Assembly: GCA_036406615.1 (NCBI GenBank)
Contig: DASXAQ010000020.1
Location: 1-64,000, forward strand
Length of the DNA: 64,000 nt
Direction: 5' to 3'
DNA from: DASXAQ01 sp036406615
Lineage (GTDB): Bacteria; Actinomycetota; UBA4738
In this document: piece by piece, positions 1-8,154 of the stretch
Layout of the letters: each line of letters begins with the position of its first letter
Position numbering within the stretch: position 1 is the stretch's first letter
The notes under the pieces: generated by a model
Seen by the model: only the letters and a program-made list of their open reading frames with translations
What the model was told of the DNA's origin: nothing
Database searches by the model: none
Made by a program: the position numbers and the translations under genes

Positions 1-207
1 GACGCGTTCCACGACATCGTGGCCCCGGCCACGACGGTGGCGATGGTGCGCAACGACTTCGTCAACAGCTACAACGGCGACGACGGCATCACGACGACGC
101 TTCGCACGACCGGTCAGCTCTCCACCCTGCACATCCTGACCGGATACGACGACGCGACGGGACTCGGGACGCCGAACGGCGCGAACTTCCTGAACGACCT
201 GCCGTAG
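1..207 (+). CDS. Sedolisin (S53) family serine peptidase, C-terminal end only
   Basis: The reading frame is open from the first base and ends at TAG 205-207, so only the last 68 residues are present. The stretch ILTGYDDATGLGTPN matches the end of pro-kumamolisin/sedolisin peptidases, where this Asp-containing loop helps build the calcium site after the catalytic domain. Sedolisins are secreted acid-active endopeptidases, but the catalytic Glu/Asp/Ser residues lie upstream of the window and cannot be checked. It is followed by a strong palindromic hairpin and faces a minus-strand gene. Confidence 0.7.
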   Translation, partial: DAFHDIVAPATTVAMVRNDFVNSYNGDDGITTTLRTTGQLSTLHILTGYDDATGLGTPNGANFLNDLP

Positions 208-252
208 TCCGGCAGTCGGGAGTTCCACGCCGCGTCGCGGCACGAGGAAATG

Positions 253-280
253 AAGGAGGGGGCCCATGGGCCCCCTCCTT
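253..280. terminator. Perfect 28-nt palindromic hairpin between convergent genes
   Basis: The segment is its own reverse complement, with GGAGGGGGCCC pairing with GGGCCCCCTCC around CATG. It lies about 45 nt after the sedolisin stop and about 30 nt after the stop of the facing gene. There is no T-run on the plus side, only CTTGTTC. It therefore looks like a bidirectional U-tract-free terminator of the kind common in actinobacteria. Confidence 0.7.
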
Positions 281-311
281 CTTGTTCGACCCGGTGTGAC
301 TCCCTGCTTCG

Positions 312-731
312 CTACCGGCGTTCCAGCACGATGACCGGGATCTCGCGGGCGCCCTCGAGCTTGGTCTCGTAGTCCGCGAACCCCTGGTGACGCTGCTTCT
401 GGAGGGTCCAGATGCGGTCGCGCTCCTCGCCTTCGGCGACGCGCGCGACCACCGGGATCGTCTCCGTGCCGACCTCGACCGTCACCTCAGGGTTGGCGAC
501 AAGGTTGTGGTACCAGTCCGGGTTGGTCGGCGCGCCACCCTTGGAGGCGAAGATCGCGAAGTGGTCGCCGACGGCCTGGTACGCCACCGGGTTCACGCGC
601 TCCGTGCCGGTCTTGGCTCCCTTGTGATGAAGAAGCAGGAGCGTGTTGCCCTCGAAGGGCCCGCCGACCTTGCCGTCGTTCGCGCGGAACTCCTCGATGA
701 TCTGGCTGTTCCAATCCGGTCGTGTGGCCAT
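312..731 (-). CDS. Deazaflavin (F420)-dependent nitroreductase/quinone reductase family protein
   Basis: A 139-residue protein of the F420H2-dependent quinone reductase family (Ddn-like, DUF385). The family uses reduced F420 (or flavin) to reduce quinones or nitro compounds. Recognisable parts are the N-terminal PDWNSQIIEEFRAN, the strand NTLLLLHHKGAKTG near residues 30-45, and NPDWYHNLVANPEV near 80. I chose ATG 731 because AAGGAG sits 7 nt upstream; an in-frame start 39 nt further up has no such support. It is single-domain with no linked F420-synthesis genes in view. Substrate is unknown. Confidence 0.82.
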   Translation of the reverse strand: MATRPDWNSQIIEEFRANDGKVGGPFEGNTLLLLHHKGAKTGTERVNPVAYQAVGDHFAIFASKGGAPTNPDWYHNLVANPEVTVEVGTETIPVVARVAEGEERDRIWTLQKQRHQGFADYETKLEGAREIPVIVLERR

Positions 732-837
732 CCGGTCGCTCCTTCCTGTCGGCGTCGGATCCCTCCCCACGCCATGACCGTGCCCATTGAGTGCGCAATT
801 TCAACCCCGGGACCCGTGCCCCGATTCCCGGAGGGCC

Positions 838-1428
838 TCACTTCGAGGGAGGGATTCCCCAGAAGCTGCGGTCGATGGCCGGTCGGCGGCTCATGGGCAG
901 GGCTCGAGCGATCGCCCGTCCCTGCGGCCACCACCGAGAAGGAAACACCAATCGGACCCGCACCCCGTTGTCGGACGCGAGTTGGAGCACCGGCGCCCCC
1001 GTTCCCGCTTCGATACGCGTGGTGCTTCGGTCCAGGGCCACGACCGTTCGAGTCCCACGCCGGAACCACCGCCTTCGACGCCGGGTGATCACGACGCGGT
1101 GGTCGGTCAGCCCGACCAGCCGGTTCTTGAAGAACCACAGGATGAAGGGGAGCGCGAGCAGGGCGATGCCGTGGACGACCTCCAGCAACTCGATCCAGCG
1201 GAACCATCGCGGGAGCCGCGGCCGCGTCTGGACCTCGGAGGCGACGAGCAGGCGTTCGCCCGGCTCCAACGCGCCCGACACCACGCGTCTCACCCGACGG
1301 ATCTGACGGCGCTTGAACGCGGAGACGGTCGGTGTCCCCCGCTCGACGACCCCGGTCCGCTGCGAGTTCTGGCCGGTGGCGTCCATCTCGGGGACCGGTA
1401 TCGGCGCCATGGCGGGGTCGCTGTACAC
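838..1428 (-). CDS. Membrane-associated protein with PH-like (bPH) fold, unknown function
   Basis: A 196-residue protein with a basic N-terminal third, a hydrophobic segment around residues 83-97 (VVHGIALLALPFILWFF), then NRLVGLTDHRVVITRRRR, which resembles the start of bacterial PH-like (DUF304-type) domains. The start is taken at GTG 1428, preceded by GGGAGGAG with a long 12-nt spacing; ATG 1410 is an alternative. It is divergent from the flippase-like gene at 1491 and co-directional with the F420-type reductase. I cannot assign a function. Confidence 0.55.
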   Translation of the reverse strand: MYSDPAMAPIPVPEMDATGQNSQRTGVVERGTPTVSAFKRRQIRRVRRVVSGALEPGERLLVASEVQTRPRLPRWFRWIELLEVVHGIALLALPFILWFFKNRLVGLTDHRVVITRRRRRWFRRGTRTVVALDRSTTRIEAGTGAPVLQLASDNGVRVRLVFPSRWWPQGRAIARALPMSRRPAIDRSFWGIPPSK

Positions 1429-1478
1429 GACCTGAGCGGACTCCTCCCGAGATGCGAGGTGCGGGGCCCGTTCGCCGT

Positions 1479-1484
1479 TATCCT
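1479..1484 (+). promoter_or_regulatory. -10 hexamer TATCCT for a leaderless transcript
   Basis: TATCCT ends 6 nt before the GTG at 1491, so transcription should begin at or next to the start codon. This supports the chosen start over in-frame codons further upstream. No clear -35 hexamer is visible. Confidence 0.5.
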
Positions 1485-1490
1485 GCGGGC

Positions 1491-2618
1491 GTGAGCGACG
1501 CCGGCGGCACGTCGAACACTCAGGGCGACGCCAACCGCGCGTCCGACACGCCGGCCCCTGCGAGGCGACGCAAGCTGCCGTGGGGGAAGATCATCCAGAC
1601 GCTCGTCTCGGTCATCGTCGTCGTCGCGATCTTTGGATTCGCGATCCCGAAGTTCGCCGACTACGAAGAGGTCGGGCAGATCCTTCGCGATCTGACCGGG
1701 CAGCAGATCGCGTATCTCCTGCTCGCCGAGGCGCTGAACATGGCCACGTACTGGCTGGTGTACGTGGCCTCGCTGCCCGGGCTGCGGTTCTGGCAGGCGG
1801 GGGTCGAAGTCCAGACCAACAGCTCGATCGCCGGCGTGCTCCCGGCCGGCGGCGCGTTCGCGGTCGGCATCACCTACTCGATGCTCGGCTCGTGGGGCTT
1901 CTCCGCGGCGAAGGTGACCGAGGCGATCGCCGTGTCGGGCATCTGGAACATCGGCATCAAGCTGGTGATGCCGGTGGCCGCGGTGCTGGGACTGCTGGCG
2001 ATCGGCGAGTCGTCCCACGGCCTGGTGATCGGCGCACTCATCGGGGTCGCCGCGGTGCTGGTGGCCGGCGCGCTCATCGGGCTGGTCCTGTGGAAGGAAT
2101 CGCTGGCCCGTTCGATCGGCGCGTTCGGGAACCGCGCCGCGTCGTGGATGTTGCGGCTGATTCACAAGGGTCCGGTGACCGGGCTGGACGAGCAGGTCGT
2201 CGCGTTTCGAAGCGAGGTCGTCACCGTGGCGTCGCGGCGCTGGCTGCTGTTGACGATCACCGCGATCCTCAGCCAGGCCGGCAGCTTCCTCGTCTTCTAC
2301 CTGTCGATGCGCTTCGTCGGGATCGGCGCGTCGCAGGTGAACTTCATCGAGATCTTCACCGCGTACGCGTTCGGACAGCTCGTGGGCACCGTGCCGATCA
2401 CCCCGAGCGGGCTCGGCACCGCCGACGCCGTCTACATCGCGCTGATGGCGGCCGCCGGCGCGTCCAACAACGCGGCGACGGCCGGCGACCTGCTCTTCCG
2501 CACGCTGACGTGGGCGATCCCCATCCCCATCGGGGCCATGACGTACGTCATCTGGCGCGTGAACAAGCGCTGGCGGGTTCCCGTCGCGGCCGACGTCCAG
2601 GAGCCCGCCTCGGCCTGA
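1491..2618 (+). CDS. Lysylphosphatidylglycerol synthase TM-region (UPF0104/flippase-like) membrane protein
   Basis: A 375-residue integral membrane protein of the LPG_synthase_TM / UPF0104 family, made up almost wholly of hydrophobic helices after a short polar N-terminus. The late motif PITPSGLGTADAVYIALM (about residues 302-319) is typical of this family (PxxPGGLG-type loop). There is no soluble lysyltransferase domain, so it is probably a lipid or polyprenyl-glycan translocase-type protein rather than an LPG synthase. GTG 1491 fits the -10 box 6 nt upstream. The next gene starts 71 nt later from its own promoter. Confidence 0.75.
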   Translation: MSDAGGTSNTQGDANRASDTPAPARRRKLPWGKIIQTLVSVIVVVAIFGFAIPKFADYEEVGQILRDLTGQQIAYLLLAEALNMATYWLVYVASLPGLRFWQAGVEVQTNSSIAGVLPAGGAFAVGITYSMLGSWGFSAAKVTEAIAVSGIWNIGIKLVMPVAAVLGLLAIGESSHGLVIGALIGVAAVLVAGALIGLVLWKESLARSIGAFGNRAASWMLRLIHKGPVTGLDEQVVAFRSEVVTVASRRWLLLTITAILSQAGSFLVFYLSMRFVGIGASQVNFIEIFTAYAFGQLVGTVPITPSGLGTADAVYIALMAAAGASNNAATAGDLLFRTLTWAIPIPIGAMTYVIWRVNKRWRVPVAADVQEPASA

Positions 2619-2661
2619 TCCGGCGACGATCCCGCCGCACCTCTCGGCCATGTTCGAGAGG

Positions 2662-2680
2662 TGTGTATACACAGTATGAT
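2662..2680 (+). promoter_or_regulatory. Promoter with overlapping GntR/HutC-type operator
   Basis: TGTGTATACACA (2662-2673) is a perfect 12-bp palindrome containing GTGTATAC, which fits the GT-N-TA-N-AC consensus known for HutC-subfamily GntR regulators. It abuts TATGAT (2675-2680), a good -10 box whose end is 9 nt from the GTG at 2690. A protein bound here would occupy the spacer of the promoter. The second gene of the run (4069-4893) encodes a HutC-type GntR regulator, so autorepression of the whole run is the natural reading. Confidence 0.65.
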
Positions 2681-2689
2681 CAGCCGACC

Positions 2690-4072
2690 GTGAGCGACCC
2701 GGCCACGAACGAACCCGACCCGGCCGCGGCGGCGGAAGACCGCTACCGCGAGGCCTCGCCCTCCTCGGCGGCGCTGTTTCGGCGATCAGGCGGGGCGCTG
2801 GCGGGCGGCGTTGGGAGCAGCGCCCGGGGGCCCGGAGCCGGGTGGTCGCCGTACCCCCTGTTCGTCTCGCGGGGCGAAGGGTCCCGCGTGTGGGACGCGG
2901 ACGGGCGCGAGTACGTGGACTACCTGATGGGCCTCGGGCCCATGTTGCTCGGGCACCGGCCGCCGGCGGTCACACGCGCCGTCGCGCAGGCGATCGAATC
3001 GCTCGGCACGGTCTTCGGCCTTCCCTACGAGTTGGAGACGCAGGCGGCCGAAAAGGTCGTGGCGGCGGTCCCCAGCGTCGAGCTCGTTCGGTTCGCGAAC
3101 TCGGGGAGCGAGGCGGTCGGCACGGCCGTGCGCCTGGCGCGCGCGTACACCGGCCGGCCGCTGATCGTGCGGTTCGAGGGCATGTACCACGGCTGGATGG
3201 ACACGGTGTACTGGAGCAACCATCCCGACCCGGACGTCGCCGGCCCGCGTGAACGGCCGACGCCCGTGCCGGCGGGGCGCGGCATGCCACAGGCGCTGGC
3301 CGACACGCTGATCGTGCTGTCCTGGAACGACTTCGACGGCATCCAACGCGTCATGAGCGAACGCGGCGACCAGGTGGCCGCCGTCATCACGGAGCCCGTG
3401 ATGCTCAACACGGGATGCATCCTTCCCCGGCCCGGCTACCTGCAGCTGCTGCGGGACCTGACGAGCGCCGGCGGGTCGCTGTTGATCTTCGACGAGGTCA
3501 TCACCGGCTTTCGCGTGGCGCGCGGCGGCGCGCAGGAGCTGTTCGGCGTGCTGCCCGACCTGACCACCATGGCCAAGGGGCTCGGCGGCGGGTTTCCCGT
3601 GGCGGCGGTCGGCGGGTCGCGCGAGGTCATGGGGATGATCGCCGAGGGGCGCTACTCGCACTCGGGCACGTACAACTCGAACGTCATCCAGGCGGCTGCG
3701 GTCTCCGCGACGATGGACGCGCTGGCCGAGCCGGGCCTGTACGAACGCCAGCGCGAGCTGGGCTCGCGTCTGATGACGGGCCTCGAGTCGCTGGCGGCCG
3801 AATCCGGCGTGCCCGTTCGAGTCCAGGGGCTCGGCACTGCCTTCCAGATGTGGTTCTCGGATCACCCGGTGACGAACTACCGCGAGGCCATCGACGGCGT
3901 GCGGCGCGACCGGTTCCGCCGCTGGTGGCAGGAGATGCTCGCGCGCGGCGTCCTGTTCCACCCCAGCCAGGACGAGAACCTGTTCGTGTCGATGGCCCAC
4001 GACGACGAGGACGTGGACCGGACCCTGGCCGCGGCGGCCGAGGCGATGCCCGTCGTGGCGGCGGAACCATGA
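2690..4072 (+). CDS. Class III PLP aminotransferase, glutamate-1-semialdehyde aminomutase-like
   Basis: A 460-residue fold-type I PLP enzyme. NSGSEAVGTAVRLARA (phosphate-binding region), DEVITGFRVARGG (Asp holding the pyridine nitrogen) and TTMAKGLGGGFPVAAVGG (Schiff-base Lys) are intact. The sequence is closest to glutamate-1-semialdehyde 2,1-aminomutase-like members, but its place in a regulated operon with a sugar-type kinase, binding protein and peptidase argues for a catabolic transaminase rather than haem synthesis. GTG 2690 is chosen because the -10 box lies 9 nt upstream. It overlaps the regulator by ATGA. Substrate unknown. Confidence 0.8.
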   Translation: MSDPATNEPDPAAAAEDRYREASPSSAALFRRSGGALAGGVGSSARGPGAGWSPYPLFVSRGEGSRVWDADGREYVDYLMGLGPMLLGHRPPAVTRAVAQAIESLGTVFGLPYELETQAAEKVVAAVPSVELVRFANSGSEAVGTAVRLARAYTGRPLIVRFEGMYHGWMDTVYWSNHPDPDVAGPRERPTPVPAGRGMPQALADTLIVLSWNDFDGIQRVMSERGDQVAAVITEPVMLNTGCILPRPGYLQLLRDLTSAGGSLLIFDEVITGFRVARGGAQELFGVLPDLTTMAKGLGGGFPVAAVGGSREVMGMIAEGRYSHSGTYNSNVIQAAAVSATMDALAEPGLYERQRELGSRLMTGLESLAAESGVPVRVQGLGTAFQMWFSDHPVTNYREAIDGVRRDRFRRWWQEMLARGVLFHPSQDENLFVSMAHDDEDVDRTLAAAAEAMPVVAAEP

Positions 4073-4893
4073 GCCGGCGTTCGACGCGCCTGCGCTACGA
4101 GCAGGTCATGGGGCTGGTCGAGCGGCTCGTATCCGAAGGCCGTCTGGAGGCCGGCGCGCAGCTGCCGACGAACAACGAGCTTGCGGCAATGGCCGGCGTC
4201 AGCCTGATCACCGTGCGGCGTGCGCTGGACGAGCTGGAACGCGACGGGCGGGTCGTTCGCCATCAGGGCGTGGGCACGTTCGTCGCCCGCGGCCGGTTCG
4301 TGAGCGACCCCGCGCAGGCCGGCGCGCTGCTCGCGACCCTCTCGGAGTCGGCAGGGCCTGCATCGCTCGCGACCCGGGTGCTGGGGATCGAGATGGGAAC
4401 CCCGAGCCCGACGGTCGCCCGCGTGCTGCAGCTGGAGGGGGAGGAACGCGTCTGGCAGGTGACCCGCCTGCGTTCGATCCACGACCGCCCGGTGATCCTG
4501 GAACAGGCGGTCATCCCGGTGCGCCGCGCGCCGCGGCTCGACCGCTCCGGGCTCGGCGCGGGCGACTCCCTGTACGGCTACCTCGAGCGCGAGTACGGCC
4601 TTCGCGACGAGGCCGAGGAGCAGTACCTGGAGGTGACGCAGCCGAACGAATCCGAGCGCACGCTGCTCGGGCTGGGGGCGAAGGATCGCGTCGTCCGGTT
4701 GCGCGGCGTGACCGCGACCGTCGACGGCGTTCCCTTCGACTGTTTCCAGCAGGTGTACGCCGCGAGCGACTTCGTCTTCTACGTCTCGGGGCAACCCGCG
4801 CGGCGCCTGCTGCACGCCTCGGACGTCCGCGACTGGAGCGTGACGCCGCTGCCCGCGGAACCGACGACGGCCCTGCCCGGAGCCGAGCGGTGA
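4069..4893 (+). CDS. GntR family transcriptional regulator, HutC subfamily (UTRA domain)
   Basis: A 274-residue regulator. The winged helix lies at about residues 5-72, with the recognition segment AGVSLITVRRALDELERDGRVV and the wing HQGVGTFVA. Residues from about 85 to 245 form a UTRA ligand-binding domain (LEQAVIPV, LYGYLEREYG, QYLEVTQPNE, YAASDFVFYV). UTRA proteins bind sugars, amino acids or their derivatives and release DNA. It is translationally coupled to the aminotransferase (ATGA) and to the kinase downstream (GTGA). A matching palindromic operator lies at 2662-2673, so it probably represses its own operon. Confidence 0.88.
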   Translation: MSRRSTRLRYEQVMGLVERLVSEGRLEAGAQLPTNNELAAMAGVSLITVRRALDELERDGRVVRHQGVGTFVARGRFVSDPAQAGALLATLSESAGPASLATRVLGIEMGTPSPTVARVLQLEGEERVWQVTRLRSIHDRPVILEQAVIPVRRAPRLDRSGLGAGDSLYGYLEREYGLRDEAEEQYLEVTQPNESERTLLGLGAKDRVVRLRGVTATVDGVPFDCFQQVYAASDFVFYVSGQPARRLLHASDVRDWSVTPLPAEPTTALPGAER

Positions 4894-6404
4894 GCGACGT
4901 CGTCGTCGGGCTGGATCTGGGCACGTCCGGGTTGAAAGCCGTGGCGGTGGACGCGCGTGAAGGCTTGATTGCAGTTGCGGCGCACACGTATCCCACCCTC
5001 AGAGAGGCGGCCGGCCAGGCGGAGCAGGACCCCGCCGACTGGACGGCGGCCGTCGCGACGGCGGTCCGCGAGCTCGCCGCGGCCGCGCCGCCGGACCGTT
5101 GGCGCGCGATCGGCCTGTCGGCGATGATCCCCACGCTGGTCACGCTGGACCGCGAAGGCCACGCGAACGGCCCCGCCGTCACGTGGGAGGACGCCCGCGC
5201 GGAGCAGGACGGCGTTCGGCTGCGGGACGCGCTCGGGCCGACGCGCGCCTATGAGGCGACCGGCCAGTGGATCGACGGACGCTACCTGCTGCCGATGTTC
5301 GCGCGCCTGTGCCGCGACGAACCCGGCCGGGCGTCGCCGACCGCTCGACTGGCAGGGGCCAAGGACCACCTGTTCGCGTGGCTGACCGGAGACCTGGTCA
5401 CCGACCCGAGCACGGCGGCCGGATTCGGGTGTCTGGACCTGGCGGCCGGGAGGTGGTGGGAGCCCGCCGTCGCAATGGCCGGCGTCGCCCTGCCGGGGCG
5501 GAGCGCGCCCGGCAGGCCCGAGCTCCCAAGGATCGAACCCTCGAGCTTCGTGGCGCCCCTGTCGTCGCAGCGCGCCGGAGAGCTCGACCTGCCCGAGGGC
5601 CTCCCGGTGTGTCTGGGAGCGGCCGACTCCGTGGCTGGAGCCGTCGGGCTGGGGTGCGAGCGGCCGGGATCGGTCGCGTACGTGGCGGGAACGAGCACCG
5701 TGATCCTGGGCCTCGCGGCGCGACCGGTCGCCGACCCACAGCGCCGGTACCTGGTCACGCCGATGCACCACGACGGCGCGTGGGGCCTTGAGATGGACCT
5801 GCTCGCCACCGGCGCGTCCGCGCGATGGCTGGCCGAGCTCATGGGCCTGCCGGACGAGGCGGCGCTGCACGAGCTGGCGGCGAAGTCGGTTCCCGGCGCC
5901 GACGGCCTCACGTTCCTGCCCTACCTGGGGGTCGGCGAACAGGGCGCCCTCTGGGATCCGGACCTTCGCGGCGCGATCGCCGGCATGACGCTCGCCCACC
6001 GGCGCCAGGACGTGGCCCGGGCGCTGCTGGATGGCATCGCGCTCGAGACGCGCCGGTGTCTCGCGGTGCTGGACGACGCGGGCGCGGCGACGGGGGAGAT
6101 CCATGCGGGTGGGCCCGCGGCGGCATCGGCCGCGTTTCGTCAGGTGCTCGCCGACGCCACCGGTCGCGCCGTCCTGTGGACGTCCCCGGCGGCCGATTCG
6201 CCTTCGGCGATCGGCGCGGCTCGTCTGGCGGCGGACGCGATCGGACTGCAGCTGTCCGGCCCCCCGGGCGACGGAGCGGAGCGAACCGAACCGGCGCCGA
6301 ACTCGGACCGCCTCTGGCTGGACCTCTGGGAACGGCACGAGCGAACGAGGTCGGCGCTCGGCGCACGCCGCGAGCCTGGCGAAGCGGGACGGCAGGCCAC
6401 ATGA
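4890..6404 (+). CDS. FGGY-family carbohydrate kinase (xylulokinase-like)
   Basis: A 504-residue kinase of the ASKHA fold. The phosphate-1 loop VVVGLDLGTSGLKAVAVD is at the N-terminus, the substrate-loop segment PAVTWEDARAEQDG is near residue 95, and the second-domain glycine loops CLGAADSVAGAVGLG and VAGTSTVILG follow near 250-270. Members phosphorylate pentuloses, hexuloses, glycerol or erythritol-type polyols; similarity to xylulokinase is general and does not fix the substrate. Start GTG 4890 overlaps the regulator stop. It shares the GntR-controlled run with an aminotransferase and a binding protein. Confidence 0.85.
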   Translation: MSDVVVGLDLGTSGLKAVAVDAREGLIAVAAHTYPTLREAAGQAEQDPADWTAAVATAVRELAAAAPPDRWRAIGLSAMIPTLVTLDREGHANGPAVTWEDARAEQDGVRLRDALGPTRAYEATGQWIDGRYLLPMFARLCRDEPGRASPTARLAGAKDHLFAWLTGDLVTDPSTAAGFGCLDLAAGRWWEPAVAMAGVALPGRSAPGRPELPRIEPSSFVAPLSSQRAGELDLPEGLPVCLGAADSVAGAVGLGCERPGSVAYVAGTSTVILGLAARPVADPQRRYLVTPMHHDGAWGLEMDLLATGASARWLAELMGLPDEAALHELAAKSVPGADGLTFLPYLGVGEQGALWDPDLRGAIAGMTLAHRRQDVARALLDGIALETRRCLAVLDDAGAATGEIHAGGPAAASAAFRQVLADATGRAVLWTSPAADSPSAIGAARLAADAIGLQLSGPPGDGAERTEPAPNSDRLWLDLWERHERTRSALGARREPGEAGRQAT

Positions 6405-6445
6405 TGGGCCGGCCGCGACACGGAACAACGGAAAGGGTGACCGGA

Positions 6446-8152
6446 ATGCGCGAAGGCGGGACCGGGATCGGATGGGCGCGCCGGCCGGTTGTGGCGGCCC
6501 TCATGGCCACGGGGCTCTTGGCGGCCGCGTGCAGCGGAGCCGGTGGCGGCGGCGGCACGTCCTCCGCCCAGCCCGGGGTCAAGCAGGGCGGGATCCTTCG
6601 GATCGGCACGTCGTACCCGATCGACTCGATGAACCCCTTCGTCGCGCAGTCGGACTACTCGTACATGGTGTTCGAGTACATCTACCCGCAGCTCGTGCAG
6701 TACGACGCGAAGCTGAACGTCATCCCGGACTTCGCGTCGTCGTGGCAGGAGTCCTCCGACGGCCTGACGTGGACGTGGCACACGCGCCCGAACGCGAAGT
6801 GGTCCGACGGCCAGCCGCTCACGGCCGCCGACGCCGCCTACACGATGAACATGATCATGAAGTACGCCGACGGGCCCACGGGGCAGGCCGCGCCGCTGCT
6901 GTCGCACGTCACCGGCGCCGAGGCGACCGACCCGAACACGCTGGTCGTGCACTACTCGACGCCGGTCGCGAACGTTCTCGCGCAGATGCAGTCCCTGTCG
7001 ATCCTGCCGGAGCACATCTGGTCGAAGATCGCGACCGGCAAGGGGACGGCGATCCGGACCTACCTGAACGTTCCGACGAACGGCCAGCCGCTCGTGTCGG
7101 GTGGACCGTTCACCATGGTGAAGTACCAGAAGGAGGCGCTGGCGCTGTTCCAGCGAAACCCGAACTGGTACGGGGCCAAACCGCACATCGACGGCTTCGG
7201 CCTGCAGTTCTTCTCCAACGCCGACGCGATGATCGAGGCCATCAAGAACGGCGAGCTGGACTTCGTCGGCGAATACACGCCGCCGACGGCCGTGGCCACG
7301 CTCGAGCAGTCCGGCTTCATCGTGTCCACGCCCCCGTCCATCTCGATGAAGACGTTCATCATCAACTCCAGCCAGCACAAGACGACGAACCGTGAGCTGT
7401 TGAACCCGCTGGTCCGCCAGGCGCTGGAGTACGCCGTCGACCGCGAACAGATCGTGAAGACGGCGTGGCTGGGGTATTCGCAGACCGGCTCGACGATCAT
7501 CGCGCCGGCCGACGGCATCTGGCACAACCCCACCATCCACGCGCTCCCGTTCGACCTGGCGAAGGCGAACCAGCTGCTCGATCAGGCGGGCTACCCGAAG
7601 GGCTCGGACGGCATTCGCGTGGCCAACGGCCACAAGATGGTGTACGCGGTCATCTTCCCGCCGGACGAGAAGGGCCCCGGCGACCGCGCGTTCCAGATCA
7701 TCCAATCCGACTTCCGCCAGATCGGCATCGTGATCAGCCAGCGCAACATGGACGACGACGCCACGTTCGAGGCCATCACGAACCCCGACAACAAGTACCT
7801 GACGTTCGACTTCGCCATGTGGGACTGGGTGCCGCCCGTCGATCCCGACTTCATGCTCTCGGTGATGACCTGCCAGCAGCTCGGCAACAACAGCGACACG
7901 GGCTACTGCAACCCGAGCTACGACCAGATGTACGCGCAACAGGGCACGCTCACGAACGAGAAGCAGCGCCAGCAGCTGATCTGGAAGATGCAGCAGACGA
8001 TCTACGACGACCGGCCGTACCTCATCCTGAACTATCCCGACATCATCGAGGCGCACAGCAAGCAGTGGACCGGGTTCGTGCTGGCGCCGGTCATGGGCTC
8101 GGTCAACTCGCTGTCGAAGCTCACGCTGCTCGGCGTGCACGAGGTGGGCTGA
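6446..8152 (+). CDS. ABC transporter solute-binding lipoprotein, family 5 (peptide/opine type)
   Basis: A 568-residue SBP_bac_5 protein. A signal peptide ends in the lipobox LLAAAC with Cys29 as the lipidation site, followed by a Gly/Ser linker. Family hallmarks are GGILRIGTSYPIDSMNPF near residue 50 and WSDGQPLTAADAAYTMN near 125. ATG 6446 is preceded by GGAAAGG at 9 nt. Family 5 proteins deliver oligopeptides, opines, nickel or some sugars to ABC permeases. No permease or ATPase gene lies beside it, so it must use a transporter encoded elsewhere or act as a sensor. The following aminopeptidase suggests a peptide-like ligand (inference). Confidence 0.88.
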   Translation: MREGGTGIGWARRPVVAALMATGLLAAACSGAGGGGGTSSAQPGVKQGGILRIGTSYPIDSMNPFVAQSDYSYMVFEYIYPQLVQYDAKLNVIPDFASSWQESSDGLTWTWHTRPNAKWSDGQPLTAADAAYTMNMIMKYADGPTGQAAPLLSHVTGAEATDPNTLVVHYSTPVANVLAQMQSLSILPEHIWSKIATGKGTAIRTYLNVPTNGQPLVSGGPFTMVKYQKEALALFQRNPNWYGAKPHIDGFGLQFFSNADAMIEAIKNGELDFVGEYTPPTAVATLEQSGFIVSTPPSISMKTFIINSSQHKTTNRELLNPLVRQALEYAVDREQIVKTAWLGYSQTGSTIIAPADGIWHNPTIHALPFDLAKANQLLDQAGYPKGSDGIRVANGHKMVYAVIFPPDEKGPGDRAFQIIQSDFRQIGIVISQRNMDDDATFEAITNPDNKYLTFDFAMWDWVPPVDPDFMLSVMTCQQLGNNSDTGYCNPSYDQMYAQQGTLTNEKQRQQLIWKMQQTIYDDRPYLILNYPDIIEAHSKQWTGFVLAPVMGSVNSLSKLTLLGVHEVG

Positions 8153-8154
8153 AC

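Noticed and set aside
387..1088. Long plus-strand open frames across 387-1494 opposite the reductase and PH-like genes.
   Set aside because: Composition is Arg/Pro-rich and low in hydrophobic residues, as expected for antisense frames in GC-rich DNA. The minus-strand frames carry family motifs and SD sites.
2651..2690. The palindrome TGTGTATACACA as a transposon end or terminator.
   Set aside because: It is short, AT-centred and placed between a possible -35 region and a good -10 box, and a HutC-type regulator with the fitting consensus is encoded downstream. Operator is the simpler reading.
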